A stretch of DNA of 29,706 nt from Candidatus Limivicinus faecipullorum (GCA_018711755.1 DVHY01000046.1:1-29706), one strand, 5' to 3'; shown: positions 8,102 through 16,763, numbered from the stretch's first letter. The notes: generated by a model not told the origin, from the letters alone. Translations and numbers: made by a program.

Positions 8102-9316
8102 TTACTTCTTGATGACTTCCTTGGCGTACATATCGGCTATCTCAGCCTCGCCAAAGCCCAGCTCGGAGAGTATATCCTCGTTGTCCGCTCCGTAAACGGG
8201 GCCGCCGCGGAATATCTGGCTGGGATTGTTCTTGAAGAAGGGGATGCAGTTGACGCCCATCAGGTCCTTGTCCTTATTGTCGTCATGCCAGGTGGTGAAG
8301 GTGCCTCTGGCCTGGTAGTGGGAATTCCTCTTCATCATCTCATAGGTCATGATGACGCTGCAGGGCAGCTTGAGAGCGTTGAACTCATCGTTCACCTGCT
8401 CGGCGGTACGGGCCATGCAGTACTTGTTCATGGCCTCCACTATCTTCTCGGCCCTGGGTCCGTCACTCTTGTTGATGACGGCATGGGGCTCGGCAAAGTC
8501 CGGGTCGCCCTCCAGGCCCAGCAGCTTCTCCAGCTTTACAAAGTTGGACACGCCGCCGATAGCGGTCATGACATAGTTGCCGTCGCCGCAGATCTGCACG
8601 TTGGGCAGGGCGCAGACGGAGTTGCCGTAGATGCCCATACGGGGAGCCTGGATACCATAGTTGAGGCCGTTGGTGAGGTAGTCGGCCTGGATGCGGACCA
8701 TGACCTCGTACTGGGCCACGTCCACGCTCTCGCCCTTGCCGGTCTGGCGGGCTCTGAACAGGGCCACGGCGGCGGACCAGGAGGCAAACACAGCGGTGAT
8801 GTAGTCGCAGGTGTAGGGCTTTACAGGCACGGGGGGCCGGGGAGCGGGCTCGCCCTGCACCACCATGAAGCCGGAGAAGGCCTGGCCTATGGGGTCATAG
8901 GAGCCGCGGTTCACATATTCGGGGTCGCCGGTCTGGCCGTAGCCGGAGATGTGCACGATGACCAGGTCGGGCTTTATCTCCCACAGCACCTCATCGCTCA
9001 GTCCCCATCTGTCCCAGGTGCCGCCCTTGGAGCCCTCTATGAGGATATCGGTCTCCTTCAGCAGCCGTCTCAGGACTTCCTCTCCTTCCTGGGAGCGGAT
9101 GTTCAGGGCTATGGTGCGGTTGTTGCGGTGCTCGGCAGACCAGATATCGCCGATGGAGCGGACCATGTCCTTGGCCTTGGTACTCTCGATCTGGATGACG
9201 TCGGCGCCCTGCTCGGCGAAAAGGCTGCAGGCCACGGGGCCGGCTATGCTGGTTCCGGTGCCTACTACACGGACTCCCTGCATATTGCCGAATACCGGCA
9301 TTTCACTGTGTTTCAT
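8102..9316 (-). CDS. CaiB/BaiF family CoA-transferase (copy 1)
   Basis: Class III CoA-transferase of 404 residues, which moves CoA between carboxylates through an enzyme-bound aspartyl anhydride. The N-terminal pattern (MPVFGNMQGVRVV, then AGP and FAEQGADVI) and LSDEVLW closely follow E. coli CaiB, gamma-butyrobetainyl-CoA:carnitine CoA-transferase. Further matches are HISGYGQTG, QTGKGESVDVAQYEVM and DNEDIL. The likely catalytic aspartate is Asp171 in the YTCDY stretch. The start at 9316 has AAGGAGAG upstream. It is the last gene of the ten-gene operon, directly after a paralogue. Two transferases could handle different acyl partners or form a heteromer (inference). The true substrate is unknown. 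Confidence 0.9.
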   Translation of the reverse strand: MKHSEMPVFGNMQGVRVVGTGTSIAGPVACSLFAEQGADVIQIESTKAKDMVRSIGDIWSAEHRNNRTIALNIRSQEGEEVLRRLLKETDILIEGSKGGTWDRWGLSDEVLWEIKPDLVIVHISGYGQTGDPEYVNRGSYDPIGQAFSGFMVVQGEPAPRPPVPVKPYTCDYITAVFASWSAAVALFRARQTGKGESVDVAQYEVMVRIQADYLTNGLNYGIQAPRMGIYGNSVCALPNVQICGDGNYVMTAIGGVSNFVKLEKLLGLEGDPDFAEPHAVINKSDGPRAEKIVEAMNKYCMARTAEQVNDEFNALKLPCSVIMTYEMMKRNSHYQARGTFTTWHDDNKDKDLMGVNCIPFFKNNPSQIFRGGPVYGADNEDILSELGFGEAEIADMYAKEVIKK

Positions 9317-9348
9317 ATAGCTCTCTCCTTTTCAAAATTAAGTATTGT

Positions 9349-10581
9349 TCAGGGTTCAAAATATTCCTTGCGGTCAAGGATGCCCTGCTCATACATTTCC
9401 TTTATCTCCCCGTCGGAATAACCCAGCTGGGAGAGAATATCCTCATTGTCCATACCCACGTTGGGAGCTCCCCGCCATATACGGCCGGGATTCCTGGCCA
9501 GCTTGGGCATGACGTTGACGCCGGGGATGAGGGTCTTGCCGTCGGCGGCGGTCCAGGTGGTGAAGACTTCCCGGGCCATATACTGGGGGTTGACTTTGGC
9601 CTGCTCATAGTTCATGAGCCTTGAGCAAGGTACCCGTGCTGCGCAGAAGGCTTCTTCCACCTCCTGGGCAGTATGGCTGGAAAAGTACTCCTGAAGGGCT
9701 GCCTCCAGCTTGTCCCCTGCCGGGGTATTTATAGGCACCAGAGTAGAGCCCGCAGGAAAATCCTCGCTGCCGTACTCCAGGCCCAGCACTTTCAGACCCC
9801 GCTCTACAGCGCCGGCTCCCAAAAGGAGGGTATATATCTCGTTGCCGTCGGCGCATTTGTAGGTGCCGTAGCCGGCGCAGATAAGGCTGTGGGGGCCTTC
9901 CTTCACATAGTCCAGGCCGTAGCGCAGATAGTCCGTGGGATAATTCGCCTGCAGGCGTATCATCAGCTCATACTGGGCGATGTCAATGCTCTCGCCCTTG
10001 CCGGTCTGATGCCGCTTATACAGGGCGGCCAGGCTCATGCCGAAGGCATAAAAGGCGGCGGAGTAGTCTCCGGGGAAGGGCATGGCGGGCATGGAGGGCA
10101 GACCCTCCACTCCGTTCATACGCATCACGCAGCCGAAGGCCTGGGCAATGGGGTCATAGGAGGCCCGCTTTACATATTCCGGGCTGCCGGTCTGGCCGAA
10201 GCCGGAGATGTGGGCGATTATAAGGCCGGGGTTTGCCTGCCACAGGACTTCGTCGGAGAGGCCGGCTCTGTCAAAGCTGCCGCCCACTGAGGCCTCGATG
10301 AGCACGTCGGTGGTGGAGATGAGCCGGAGGAAGGCCTCTTTCCCCTTCTCGCTGCGGTAATTCATGGTGAGGCTGCGCATATTGCGCCTGTCCTGCTGCC
10401 AGGAGCCGCCCTTGCGGGCGACCCTGGCAGAGTCCACTGCCTTTGGATTCTCTATCCAGATCACGTCGGCGCCATGCTCGGCATAGAGCTCGCCGGCAAA
10501 GGGTGCGGCCACAGACAGGCCGATCATTATCACTCTCAGTCCGGACAAAAGTCCGAATTCAGGCTTTGGACTGTTTATCAT
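9349..10581 (-). CDS. CaiB/BaiF family CoA-transferase (copy 2)
   Basis: Class III CoA-transferase of 410 residues, clearly paralogous to the downstream copy and also CaiB-like. It carries GLRVIMIG, FAGELYAEHGADVIWIENP, LSDEVLWQANPGLIIAHISGFGQTG, QTGKGESIDIAQYELM and NPGRIWRGAP. The likely catalytic aspartate is Asp172 in PGDY. I preferred the ATG at 10581 over the one at 10587: the AAAGGA site is seven bases from the former and one from the latter. It lies 16 bases after the permease gene and 32 bases before copy 1. The two copies differ in the loop around residues 155-172, so their substrate pockets may differ (inference). Confidence 0.9.
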   Translation of the reverse strand: MINSPKPEFGLLSGLRVIMIGLSVAAPFAGELYAEHGADVIWIENPKAVDSARVARKGGSWQQDRRNMRSLTMNYRSEKGKEAFLRLISTTDVLIEASVGGSFDRAGLSDEVLWQANPGLIIAHISGFGQTGSPEYVKRASYDPIAQAFGCVMRMNGVEGLPSMPAMPFPGDYSAAFYAFGMSLAALYKRHQTGKGESIDIAQYELMIRLQANYPTDYLRYGLDYVKEGPHSLICAGYGTYKCADGNEIYTLLLGAGAVERGLKVLGLEYGSEDFPAGSTLVPINTPAGDKLEAALQEYFSSHTAQEVEEAFCAARVPCSRLMNYEQAKVNPQYMAREVFTTWTAADGKTLIPGVNVMPKLARNPGRIWRGAPNVGMDNEDILSQLGYSDGEIKEMYEQGILDRKEYFEP

Positions 10582-10597
10582 CGTCATGTCCTTTCTA

Positions 10598-12064
10598 TCA
10601 GCCGAAGAGGTTGAAGAAGAAGTTGCCGAACACCAGCCACACCACTACGGACAGCAGCCACACGGAGATGACCAGGGGGATGGAGTACTTGTATATCTCC
10701 TTGGGGGATATCCAGTCGGACATACCGTGCATGACGCCGGCGATGGGGTTGGCAGAGGGCAGGATGATGGAGGAGTTGGCGCAGATGGTAATCATGCAGG
10801 CCAGCATGCCCGGGTTGACGTTCAGAGTAGCACAGTAGGCGCTGGCTATGGGGAAGATGACCATGCCGGGTATCTGGTTGAGCAGGAACTGGGTGGAGAA
10901 GGCAGACAGGAAGGTTATGAATATGACGAACACGAACAGTCCGGAAACGCCGCCGCCCAGTATCTTGTCAAAGGCTCCGGAGAGCATGGGCTGGATGCCC
11001 AGGGACTCGTCGGTCATGGCAAAGGCCAGAGGCATGCCTATGGTCAGCAGGTAGAACACAGGCCAGGGAACGCCGTTCTTGGTGCCGTCAAGCAGGTCGG
11101 CAAAGAAGCTGCCGTCCTTGCGCTTGATAAAGCCCATGACCAGCAGGAACACCACAACGATGCCGGAGGTGCCCAGCGTGGTGAGGAACTGGCCCACAAC
11201 GCTGGTGGAGAAGAGGCTCTGGATTATGAATACAACTATAAGAGCGATAGTGATGCCCAAAAGCTGCTTCTGGTAGGAGCTCATCTTCTCGCCGCCCTCA
11301 AACTTGTAGCCGGACTTGATGCGCTCCACGTCGGGGCGAACGACAAATTTGCCCAGTATGGTGTAGAAAATCAAGGCGCCGTAGCCCACTATGAAAGCGG
11401 TGACGGAGTAGCCAACGAAGCTGACATAGCCGCCTGCGGCCTCGATGTAGCCGATTAGTATGCTGCCGGGGACACGGAAGTTAAAGAGAGTAAATCCCAT
11501 CAGACCTGCAAGGGCAATACCTACTATCATGAATGATACATATTTGTCGCCCTTCTTGTAGTTCATTTCCTTGGCAAATTTCTGGAAGAAAGCCCAGACA
11601 ATAAGGCAGGCGGGAGTCATGCTCACCAGAGCGCCCACGGCATAAGCCGCAGTAAAGAACAGAAAGGATACCATCCAGGGACGGCCCTTGGCTATTCTCA
11701 GAGACATGATGCCCCGGACGATGTTGTTGGAGACGCCGGACTTTGTAATAAAGTAAGCAAAAAGGCAGATCAGCCATATATACACGTTGGTGCCGTCACC
11801 CCAGCCGGCAGACAGCAGGCCGCTGACGGAGTTATAGCCGGAAAAGCCTGTGACTACCAGGCCCAAAAGGCTGGGCCATATCAGGTCAACGGTGGACCAC
11901 AGATAAAGCAGGCCGATATAGATGCCCAGGATCTTCATGCCCATGGGGGTGACCGTGGAGAATGTGGGCAAGTACCCGAAAAACAGCATGATGCATACGC
12001 CGATTGCGGAGTTGATGTAATAACTCGTGTTCTTACTGCGGACTTTGGTAATTGCTTCGCTCAT
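10598..12064 (-). CDS. SLC13/DASS-type anion permease
   Basis: Integral membrane protein of 488 residues with about eleven to thirteen hydrophobic segments beginning near residue 16. The pattern fits the ion transporter superfamily that includes SLC13/DASS sodium:carboxylate symporters. SNNIVRGIMSLR lies near the first re-entrant region, and a late CANSSIILPSANPIAGVMHG stretch resembles the second SNT-like carboxylate motif. It probably carries the organic anion used by the operon, across the cytoplasmic membrane (inference from position between fixX and the CoA-transferases). This differs from E. coli cai, where the betaine transporter CaiT does the job. The start has a GAGGG site about twelve bases upstream. 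Confidence 0.83.
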   Translation of the reverse strand: MSEAITKVRSKNTSYYINSAIGVCIMLFFGYLPTFSTVTPMGMKILGIYIGLLYLWSTVDLIWPSLLGLVVTGFSGYNSVSGLLSAGWGDGTNVYIWLICLFAYFITKSGVSNNIVRGIMSLRIAKGRPWMVSFLFFTAAYAVGALVSMTPACLIVWAFFQKFAKEMNYKKGDKYVSFMIVGIALAGLMGFTLFNFRVPGSILIGYIEAAGGYVSFVGYSVTAFIVGYGALIFYTILGKFVVRPDVERIKSGYKFEGGEKMSSYQKQLLGITIALIVVFIIQSLFSTSVVGQFLTTLGTSGIVVVFLLVMGFIKRKDGSFFADLLDGTKNGVPWPVFYLLTIGMPLAFAMTDESLGIQPMLSGAFDKILGGGVSGLFVFVIFITFLSAFSTQFLLNQIPGMVIFPIASAYCATLNVNPGMLACMITICANSSIILPSANPIAGVMHGMSDWISPKEIYKYSIPLVISVWLLSVVVWLVFGNFFFNLFG

Positions 12065-12119
12065 AAATTCACTCTTCCCTCATCTTATTATTGTTGACGC
12101 CGATTTTATCCGGCATCGT

Positions 12120-12407
12120 TCATCCCATCCGGAAGGATACTCCATATCCGTTGTCTGGATAGTTCCATTCAGTAACTATCTTTCCTAGGCTGAGGGCCCG
12201 GCAGGTACCACATTCCAGGCAGCCAAGATAGCTGAAGCTCAGGTTTCCCTCCTCGTCCATCTTGTAAAGCCCGGCAGGGCAGACATTGCACAGCCGCCTT
12301 GCCTCTTCCTTGTCCAGGTAATCCTTGTCGATGATGATGTGGCTCTTGCTCTCGTCCACCACGAACTTGGTCTTACCCAGCTTGTCTTCTACGCTGATTC
12401 TTTTCAT
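12120..12407 (-). CDS. fixX: Ferredoxin-like protein FixX
   Basis: Small iron-sulfur electron carrier of the FixABCX complex, 95 residues. CPAGLYK (Cys43) and YLGCLECGTCRAL (Cys63, Cys66, Cys69) give the four ligands expected for a single 4Fe-4S cluster, and the ending YGVSFRMG matches FixX proteins. An additional Cys40 makes a local CxxC. AGGAGCG lies upstream of the start at 12407. In the complex it is thought to pass electrons between the flavins of FixAB and FixC. Here it is separated from fixC by five genes of acyl-CoA metabolism, all on the same strand, which suggests co-regulation. Confidence 0.94.
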   Translation of the reverse strand: MKRISVEDKLGKTKFVVDESKSHIIIDKDYLDKEEARRLCNVCPAGLYKMDEEGNLSFSYLGCLECGTCRALSLGKIVTEWNYPDNGYGVSFRMG

Positions 12408-12419
12408 CGCTTGCGCTCC

Positions 12420-13202
12420 TTATCTCTGGTGCTTGGCCTCAGGGGCGCTGTCGGCGGCGCCGGCATAGCACTGTACCACGGAAGCGTAACGGCGGGCTTC
12501 CTCGCCTACCACCTCCAGGGAGGTGTCCATCCAGTTGCGGCGGCGGACGGAGACCATGGCCCATTCCTTGGCCGAGCCCTTTATGTAGTTTTCAGCCTGA
12601 GGATCTCCCTTGGTCCAAATCTCGCCGGAAGGCAGAGTCAACTCCAGGTACATGGGGGTATCAGGCAGCTTAAGTCCGTTTATGCTGTAGGCAAAGGGCC
12701 TTGCCTGCCAGGACAAAAACAGCACGCTCTTTATTCTGTCCTTTACCACCACGTCAAGGCCCAGGGCATCATAGATGTCCACAGAGTGGGCCCACAGCTC
12801 CATAAGCCTTGCGGAGCACAGGCTCTTTGCGCTCATGGGCATGCCGGGAGCCCAGGGTATGCGCTCCTTGGGGTCCTTGTTCATGAACTTGTACACCATC
12901 TTGGTGCGCTCCTGGCGCCACCACTGGAGAGTCTCGGCTCCGGTGTAGTGGCGGAAGGCATGGGGAACATAGTCCTCGTCCTGCTGGGCCTCGGCATCCA
13001 GGCCGTCCAGCAGGTCCTTGAACTCGTGGTCCATGAGCCGGTTGGCTGCATAGTCAAAGAAGGCTATGTGGTTCACGGCATCCTGGAGGATCCAGGGCTT
13101 GCAGCCTTCCAGAGGCAGCTTCCACTGCTCCTCGGTCAGTCCGTCCAGCAGACTGTCCACCAGGGACTCCTCGGCGATAAGGTCGTTTATAATGTCCTTC
13201 AT
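12420..13202 (-). CDS. TIGR03084-like DinB-fold metal-binding protein
   Basis: A 260-residue protein of the four-helix DinB/mycothiol maleylpyruvate isomerase fold. His45 (in NHIAFFD), Glu135 and His139 (in MELWAHSVD) have the spacing of the metal triad in that superfamily. The helix after WILQDAVNHIAFFDYAANRL also fits. The overall layout resembles the family annotated TIGR03084, whose members often sit near acyl-CoA genes in actinobacteria. The reaction is unknown. Mycothiol is not expected in Clostridia, so a thiol-dependent isomerase role would need another cofactor. GGAGAGG precedes the start. It lies 18 bases after the acyl-CoA dehydrogenase gene and 12 before fixX. Confidence 0.78.
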   Translation of the reverse strand: MKDIINDLIAEESLVDSLLDGLTEEQWKLPLEGCKPWILQDAVNHIAFFDYAANRLMDHEFKDLLDGLDAEAQQDEDYVPHAFRHYTGAETLQWWRQERTKMVYKFMNKDPKERIPWAPGMPMSAKSLCSARLMELWAHSVDIYDALGLDVVVKDRIKSVLFLSWQARPFAYSINGLKLPDTPMYLELTLPSGEIWTKGDPQAENYIKGSAKEWAMVSVRRRNWMDTSLEVVGEEARRYASVVQCYAGAADSAPEAKHQR

Positions 13203-13220
13203 TTTACCTCTCCTTCTTAC

Positions 13221-14393
13221 TTATTTGTACTGTTTCTGAATTGCGCGGCCGGCAATGTGTATCATTATCTCGTCGGTACCGGCGCCGATACGGTAGACTC
13301 TCTGGTCCCTCCACAGGCGGGAGATGCGGCAGTCCTTGGTGTAACCTATGCCGCCCATGACCTGCATCGCGGTGTCGCACACCTCGAAAGCGGCCCGGCC
13401 GCAGTAGAGCTTTGCCACGGCGGAGTCTATCTGCACGCTCTCGCCGTTGTCTATCTTCCATGCGGTCTTGTACACCCAGTTGCGCATATTCTCTATCTTC
13501 ATGTACATCTCGGTGATGTGCTCCTGGATGAGCTGGTTTGCACCGATGGGTCTGCCGAACTGGATACGCTGGGTGGCATAGCGCACGGCGTCCTCATAGG
13601 CGCACTCGGCGGCGCCCAGGGACTGGGCACAGGCTATCAGCCGCTCCACCTCGAAGTTCACCATGGCCTGCATGAAGCCGTTGCCTTCAACGCCCACCAG
13701 GTCCTTCTCCTCCAGCTCCACGTCCTGGAGATGCAGCTCGCAGGTATTGCCCATGTTCCAGCCTATCTTCTCCAGAGGCTCCATGGTCACGCCGGGCATG
13801 AGATTTCCATCGTCGTCATGGAGCTGTACCCACCACATGGAGAAGCGGGAACGGTTCTCCTTCAGGTTGGGATCGTCGTCGGCGTTGCGGGCAACGCAGA
13901 GCATGTATTTGCAGTTGACCGCATTGGTCATAAAGGACTTGTTGCCGTTGATGTAAACCTTGCCGTTGCGGCGCTGATAGGTGGTGGCCAGGGCGGAGCT
14001 GTCGGAGCCGGCGCCGGGCTCGGTAAAGCCCAGAACAAAGCCGGGATTGCCGGCCATGACTTCAGCAAAGCACTGCTCCTGCTGCTCGGCGGTGCCGAAC
14101 TCGGTCATGTCCTTGAGGGCGCAGAGGTTGCCGTAGACATAGATGGGAGCGCCGTTTTTGCATATGCGCTCGGACACCAGCATCAGGGTCTGGACGTCCA
14201 CGGGGGTGCCGCCGAACTTCTCGTCCACGCCCAGCATCTGGAAGCCGCCCTCCAGAAGTGCGTCGGTAAACTCCTTGGGCCATACATGGGCCTCGTCGCA
14301 CTCCTTGAAATACTGCTCGGTGCCGTAGCGCTCCATCAGGTCGTCAACGCTCTCCAGCAGCAGTTCCTGTTCCTCGGTAAGTCTGAAATCCAT
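13221..14393 (-). CDS. CaiA-like acyl-CoA dehydrogenase
   Basis: FAD enzyme of 390 residues that oxidises or, as in CaiA, reduces an alpha,beta carbon bond of an acyl-CoA with an ETF-type partner. FTEPGAGSD (123-131), NGNKSFMTNA, QRIQFGRPIG and the C-terminal MQVMGGIGYTKD are family signatures. The N-terminus MDFRLTEEQEL and the ending AIQKQYK resemble E. coli CaiA. The medium-chain-type catalytic Glu in YEGT is replaced (GAGT, Ala371). A Glu at 250 in VERLIA lies where isovaleryl- and long-chain-type enzymes place theirs, so it is probably still active. A strong AAGGAG site precedes the start. FixAB, made by the downstream fix operon, are likely partners (inference). Confidence 0.93.
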   Translation of the reverse strand: MDFRLTEEQELLLESVDDLMERYGTEQYFKECDEAHVWPKEFTDALLEGGFQMLGVDEKFGGTPVDVQTLMLVSERICKNGAPIYVYGNLCALKDMTEFGTAEQQEQCFAEVMAGNPGFVLGFTEPGAGSDSSALATTYQRRNGKVYINGNKSFMTNAVNCKYMLCVARNADDDPNLKENRSRFSMWWVQLHDDDGNLMPGVTMEPLEKIGWNMGNTCELHLQDVELEEKDLVGVEGNGFMQAMVNFEVERLIACAQSLGAAECAYEDAVRYATQRIQFGRPIGANQLIQEHITEMYMKIENMRNWVYKTAWKIDNGESVQIDSAVAKLYCGRAAFEVCDTAMQVMGGIGYTKDCRISRLWRDQRVYRIGAGTDEIMIHIAGRAIQKQYK

Positions 14394-14425
14394 AGTGCCT
14401 TCTCCTTTTCGATCAGTATTTGAAA

Positions 14426-15970
14426 TTAGCTTCTGCCTTCTATTATCTTGCGTATGTTCTCTCTGCGTATCTTTCCCGCATCGTCCATGTTCAGATTGTC
14501 CACAGTCTCCAGATACAGGGGCTTTTTATAGCTGGCCAGATACTTCTTGCAATGCTCCTGAAGCTCCGGCAGCGTGAGACTCTTCCCCTCTTTCAGCTGG
14601 ACCACGGCCATTACCGCCTCGTCCAGCCGCTGGTCGGGGACTCCCAGCACCACACATTCCTGAACAGCCGGGTGCATCTTGATGACGTTCTCCACATCCT
14701 CGCAGAAGACGTTCTCCCCGCCGGATTTGATCACGTTCTTCTTCCGGGACAGCATGTAGAAATATCCCCGCCGGTCCCTGTACATTATGTCCCCGGTGAG
14801 CATCCAGCCCTCCGGGCCCATGAGCTTCTCGGTGAGCTCCGGCTGGCCGTAATAGCCTTTCATGCAGGAGGGGGAACGCACCGCCAGCTCTCCCGGCTCT
14901 CCGTCGGGCAGCTGCTGCCAGTTTTCGTCCACTATCTTCATTTCCATGAAGGGCATGGGCCTGCCCACGCAGCAGCCGCTCTCTCCCCTGGCCTCCGAAG
15001 CCTCGTCCAATATCAGGGTACTGCCCAGGCCGCTTTCCGTCTGGCCCCAGCCGTAATATATCTCCGCATTGGGGAAGGTGCTCTTCATCCTGCTTATTAT
15101 CTCAGGGGTGGTGCCGCCGGCGGCCGACTGGGCAACTTTCACGCTGCTCAGGTCCCTGCCCGCCGTGCCCGGATATTCGCACAGGCGCATATATGTGGTG
15201 GGCGGCAGCAGCAGCATGTAGCTCACATGCTCTTTTTCTATGTTGTCCAGTATCTTTTCCGGGTCGTAAGCCGAGCAGATAATCAGCGTTGCCCCGGAGG
15301 ATAGAGCGGCGGTGAACCAGCTGTGTCCCCCGTGGTGCTCCAGGGGGCACTGGATCATGACCACGTTGTCCGGGCCGGAGCCCAGCTTGCAGTAGAGCAT
15401 CTCCCCCATGAGCTCGCACAGGTCCTGACAGTGAGTGCGCATCACGCCCTTGGGTATGCCGGTACTGCCGCCGGTGAACTGTATGCGGGAAACGGCGTTT
15501 TCGTCCCTGAACAGCTCCGGTTCCCTGTCCGGCTGCTGCTCCTCTATCTCTTCCAGAGAGCAGCTTGAGCCGCAGCCCCTGCGGCTGCACACCTTCAGGC
15601 AGCTCTCCTTCAGTCCCGCCTGCTCCACCTTTTCCGCAAAATCCGCAGAATACACCAGCACGGAGCTGTCGCTCCTATCTGTGAGCAGGGCTATCTCCCG
15701 GGGTATGAGCCTGAAGTTCAGAGGCACTGCCACGGCGCCTATTTTCTGTATGGCGTAATAGATGAGGACTATCTCCATGCAGTTGGGGAAGAGGAAGGCC
15801 ACCTTGTCCCCCGCCTTCACTCCAAGCGCCGCAAGGCCGTTGGCTATGCGGTTTATCCTGGAGTTGGCCTGGCTGTAGCTCAGGCGCTGCCCCTCAAATA
15901 TCAGTGCGGTCTTGTCCGGAAAGCGGCGCACCGAGAGCATAAAGGGCTCGCTGATATTTTGATAAAACAT
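14426..15970 (-). CDS. CaiC-like AMP-forming acyl-CoA ligase
   Basis: ANL superfamily enzyme of 514 residues that activates a carboxylate with ATP and CoA. The phosphate-binding loop FTGGSTGIPKG is at 165-175. The YYGWGQTE stretch, the LTGDIMYRDRRGYFYMLSRKK hinge region and the C-terminal catalytic Lys500 in DAGKIRR are all present. It is similar in layout to CaiC, and to BaiB of bile acid clusters. The substrate is not readable. A partner ligase beside two CoA-transferases suggests that the ligase primes the cycle and the transferases sustain it, as proposed for carnitine and caffeate systems (inference). The ribosome site is weak and lies in the end of the crotonase gene, so translation may be coupled. 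Confidence 0.92.
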   Translation of the reverse strand: MFYQNISEPFMLSVRRFPDKTALIFEGQRLSYSQANSRINRIANGLAALGVKAGDKVAFLFPNCMEIVLIYYAIQKIGAVAVPLNFRLIPREIALLTDRSDSSVLVYSADFAEKVEQAGLKESCLKVCSRRGCGSSCSLEEIEEQQPDREPELFRDENAVSRIQFTGGSTGIPKGVMRTHCQDLCELMGEMLYCKLGSGPDNVVMIQCPLEHHGGHSWFTAALSSGATLIICSAYDPEKILDNIEKEHVSYMLLLPPTTYMRLCEYPGTAGRDLSSVKVAQSAAGGTTPEIISRMKSTFPNAEIYYGWGQTESGLGSTLILDEASEARGESGCCVGRPMPFMEMKIVDENWQQLPDGEPGELAVRSPSCMKGYYGQPELTEKLMGPEGWMLTGDIMYRDRRGYFYMLSRKKNVIKSGGENVFCEDVENVIKMHPAVQECVVLGVPDQRLDEAVMAVVQLKEGKSLTLPELQEHCKKYLASYKKPLYLETVDNLNMDDAGKIRRENIRKIIEGRS

Positions 15971-15983
15971 GCTTACACCCGAT

Positions 15984-16748
15984 TCATTTCTTTTGGAATC
16001 TGGCCGAGACCGCCTTGAAATCCTCTCCCTGGGAGCAGAATGGGGAGCCGATGCTCTCTGCCTCCATCACGGCGGCAAGGCCGCTGTCCATGGCGCTGTT
16101 CATTATCCCCTTGGTCACCCGCAGGGACAGGTTGGGCATTGCGGCCAGCTTCTCCATGAACTCCCGTGCGTCCTCCTCAAAGCTCTCGGCTGGGAAGACC
16201 CGGTTTGCTATGCCCAGGCTGAGGCAGTCCGCCGCGCTGAGCCTCTCGCCGAAGAAAAGTATCTCCTTTGCCTTCTGGGGTCCCACCACGGCGGGCAGCG
16301 TATAGGCCAGACCCATCTCCGTGGCGAGGCCTATCTTGCAGAAGTTGGGGAGCACCTTGCTGTTCTCCTCGATGCACACCAGATCGCAGGAGAGCATCAG
16401 GCTCACGGCTCCGCCTACGGCGTAGCCCTTTACCAGAGCCACCACCGGCTTGCTGATATTGCGTATCTCCTTGGTGGCCCGGATGTATCTGCGCAGGCTC
16501 TGGCGGGAGAACTCGGCGGTCATGGGCTTGGGGCCCGGCTGGTCCAGGTCCCCGCCGGCGCAGAAGTTGTCCCCCTCGCCCCTGAGGGCGATGACCTTGA
16601 CCTCATCGTCGTTCTCCAGCTGGTCCAGAGCTCTGGTCAGCATGTCCATCATCACGGCGCTGATGGCGTTTTTCTTATGGGGCTGGTTCAGGACCACCTG
16701 GGCCACAGGGCCGTTTTTCTCTATATAAACTACTTCTCTGTCGCTCAT
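15984..16748 (-). CDS. Crotonase-family enoyl-CoA hydratase/isomerase (CaiD-like)
   Basis: A 254-residue crotonase-fold enzyme. The oxyanion-hole strands are visible as FCAGGDL (62-68) and GYAVGGAVSLMLSCD (108-122). Against classical enoyl-CoA hydratase, the first catalytic Glu position is Ser116 and the second is not acidic. Instead Glu144 in IGLATEMG sits where enoyl-CoA isomerases of the Eci1 type keep theirs. An isomerase or an unusual lyase may therefore be more likely than a plain hydratase (inference, aligned by eye). It is placed as CaiD is, between an acyl-CoA ligase and other CoA enzymes. AAGGAG lies upstream of the start, and the gene begins 15 bases after the OYE stop. Confidence 0.9.
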   Translation of the reverse strand: MSDREVVYIEKNGPVAQVVLNQPHKKNAISAVMMDMLTRALDQLENDDEVKVIALRGEGDNFCAGGDLDQPGPKPMTAEFSRQSLRRYIRATKEIRNISKPVVALVKGYAVGGAVSLMLSCDLVCIEENSKVLPNFCKIGLATEMGLAYTLPAVVGPQKAKEILFFGERLSAADCLSLGIANRVFPAESFEEDAREFMEKLAAMPNLSLRVTKGIMNSAMDSGLAAVMEAESIGSPFCSQGEDFKAVSARFQKK

Positions 16749-16763
16749 ATGCCGCCCTGCTCC

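Noticed and set aside
12339..14423. A 694-codon open frame antisense to the acyl-CoA dehydrogenase and TIGR03084 genes
   Set aside because: Same reason: the opposite strand carries clear protein families, while this frame resembles nothing and spans gene borders.
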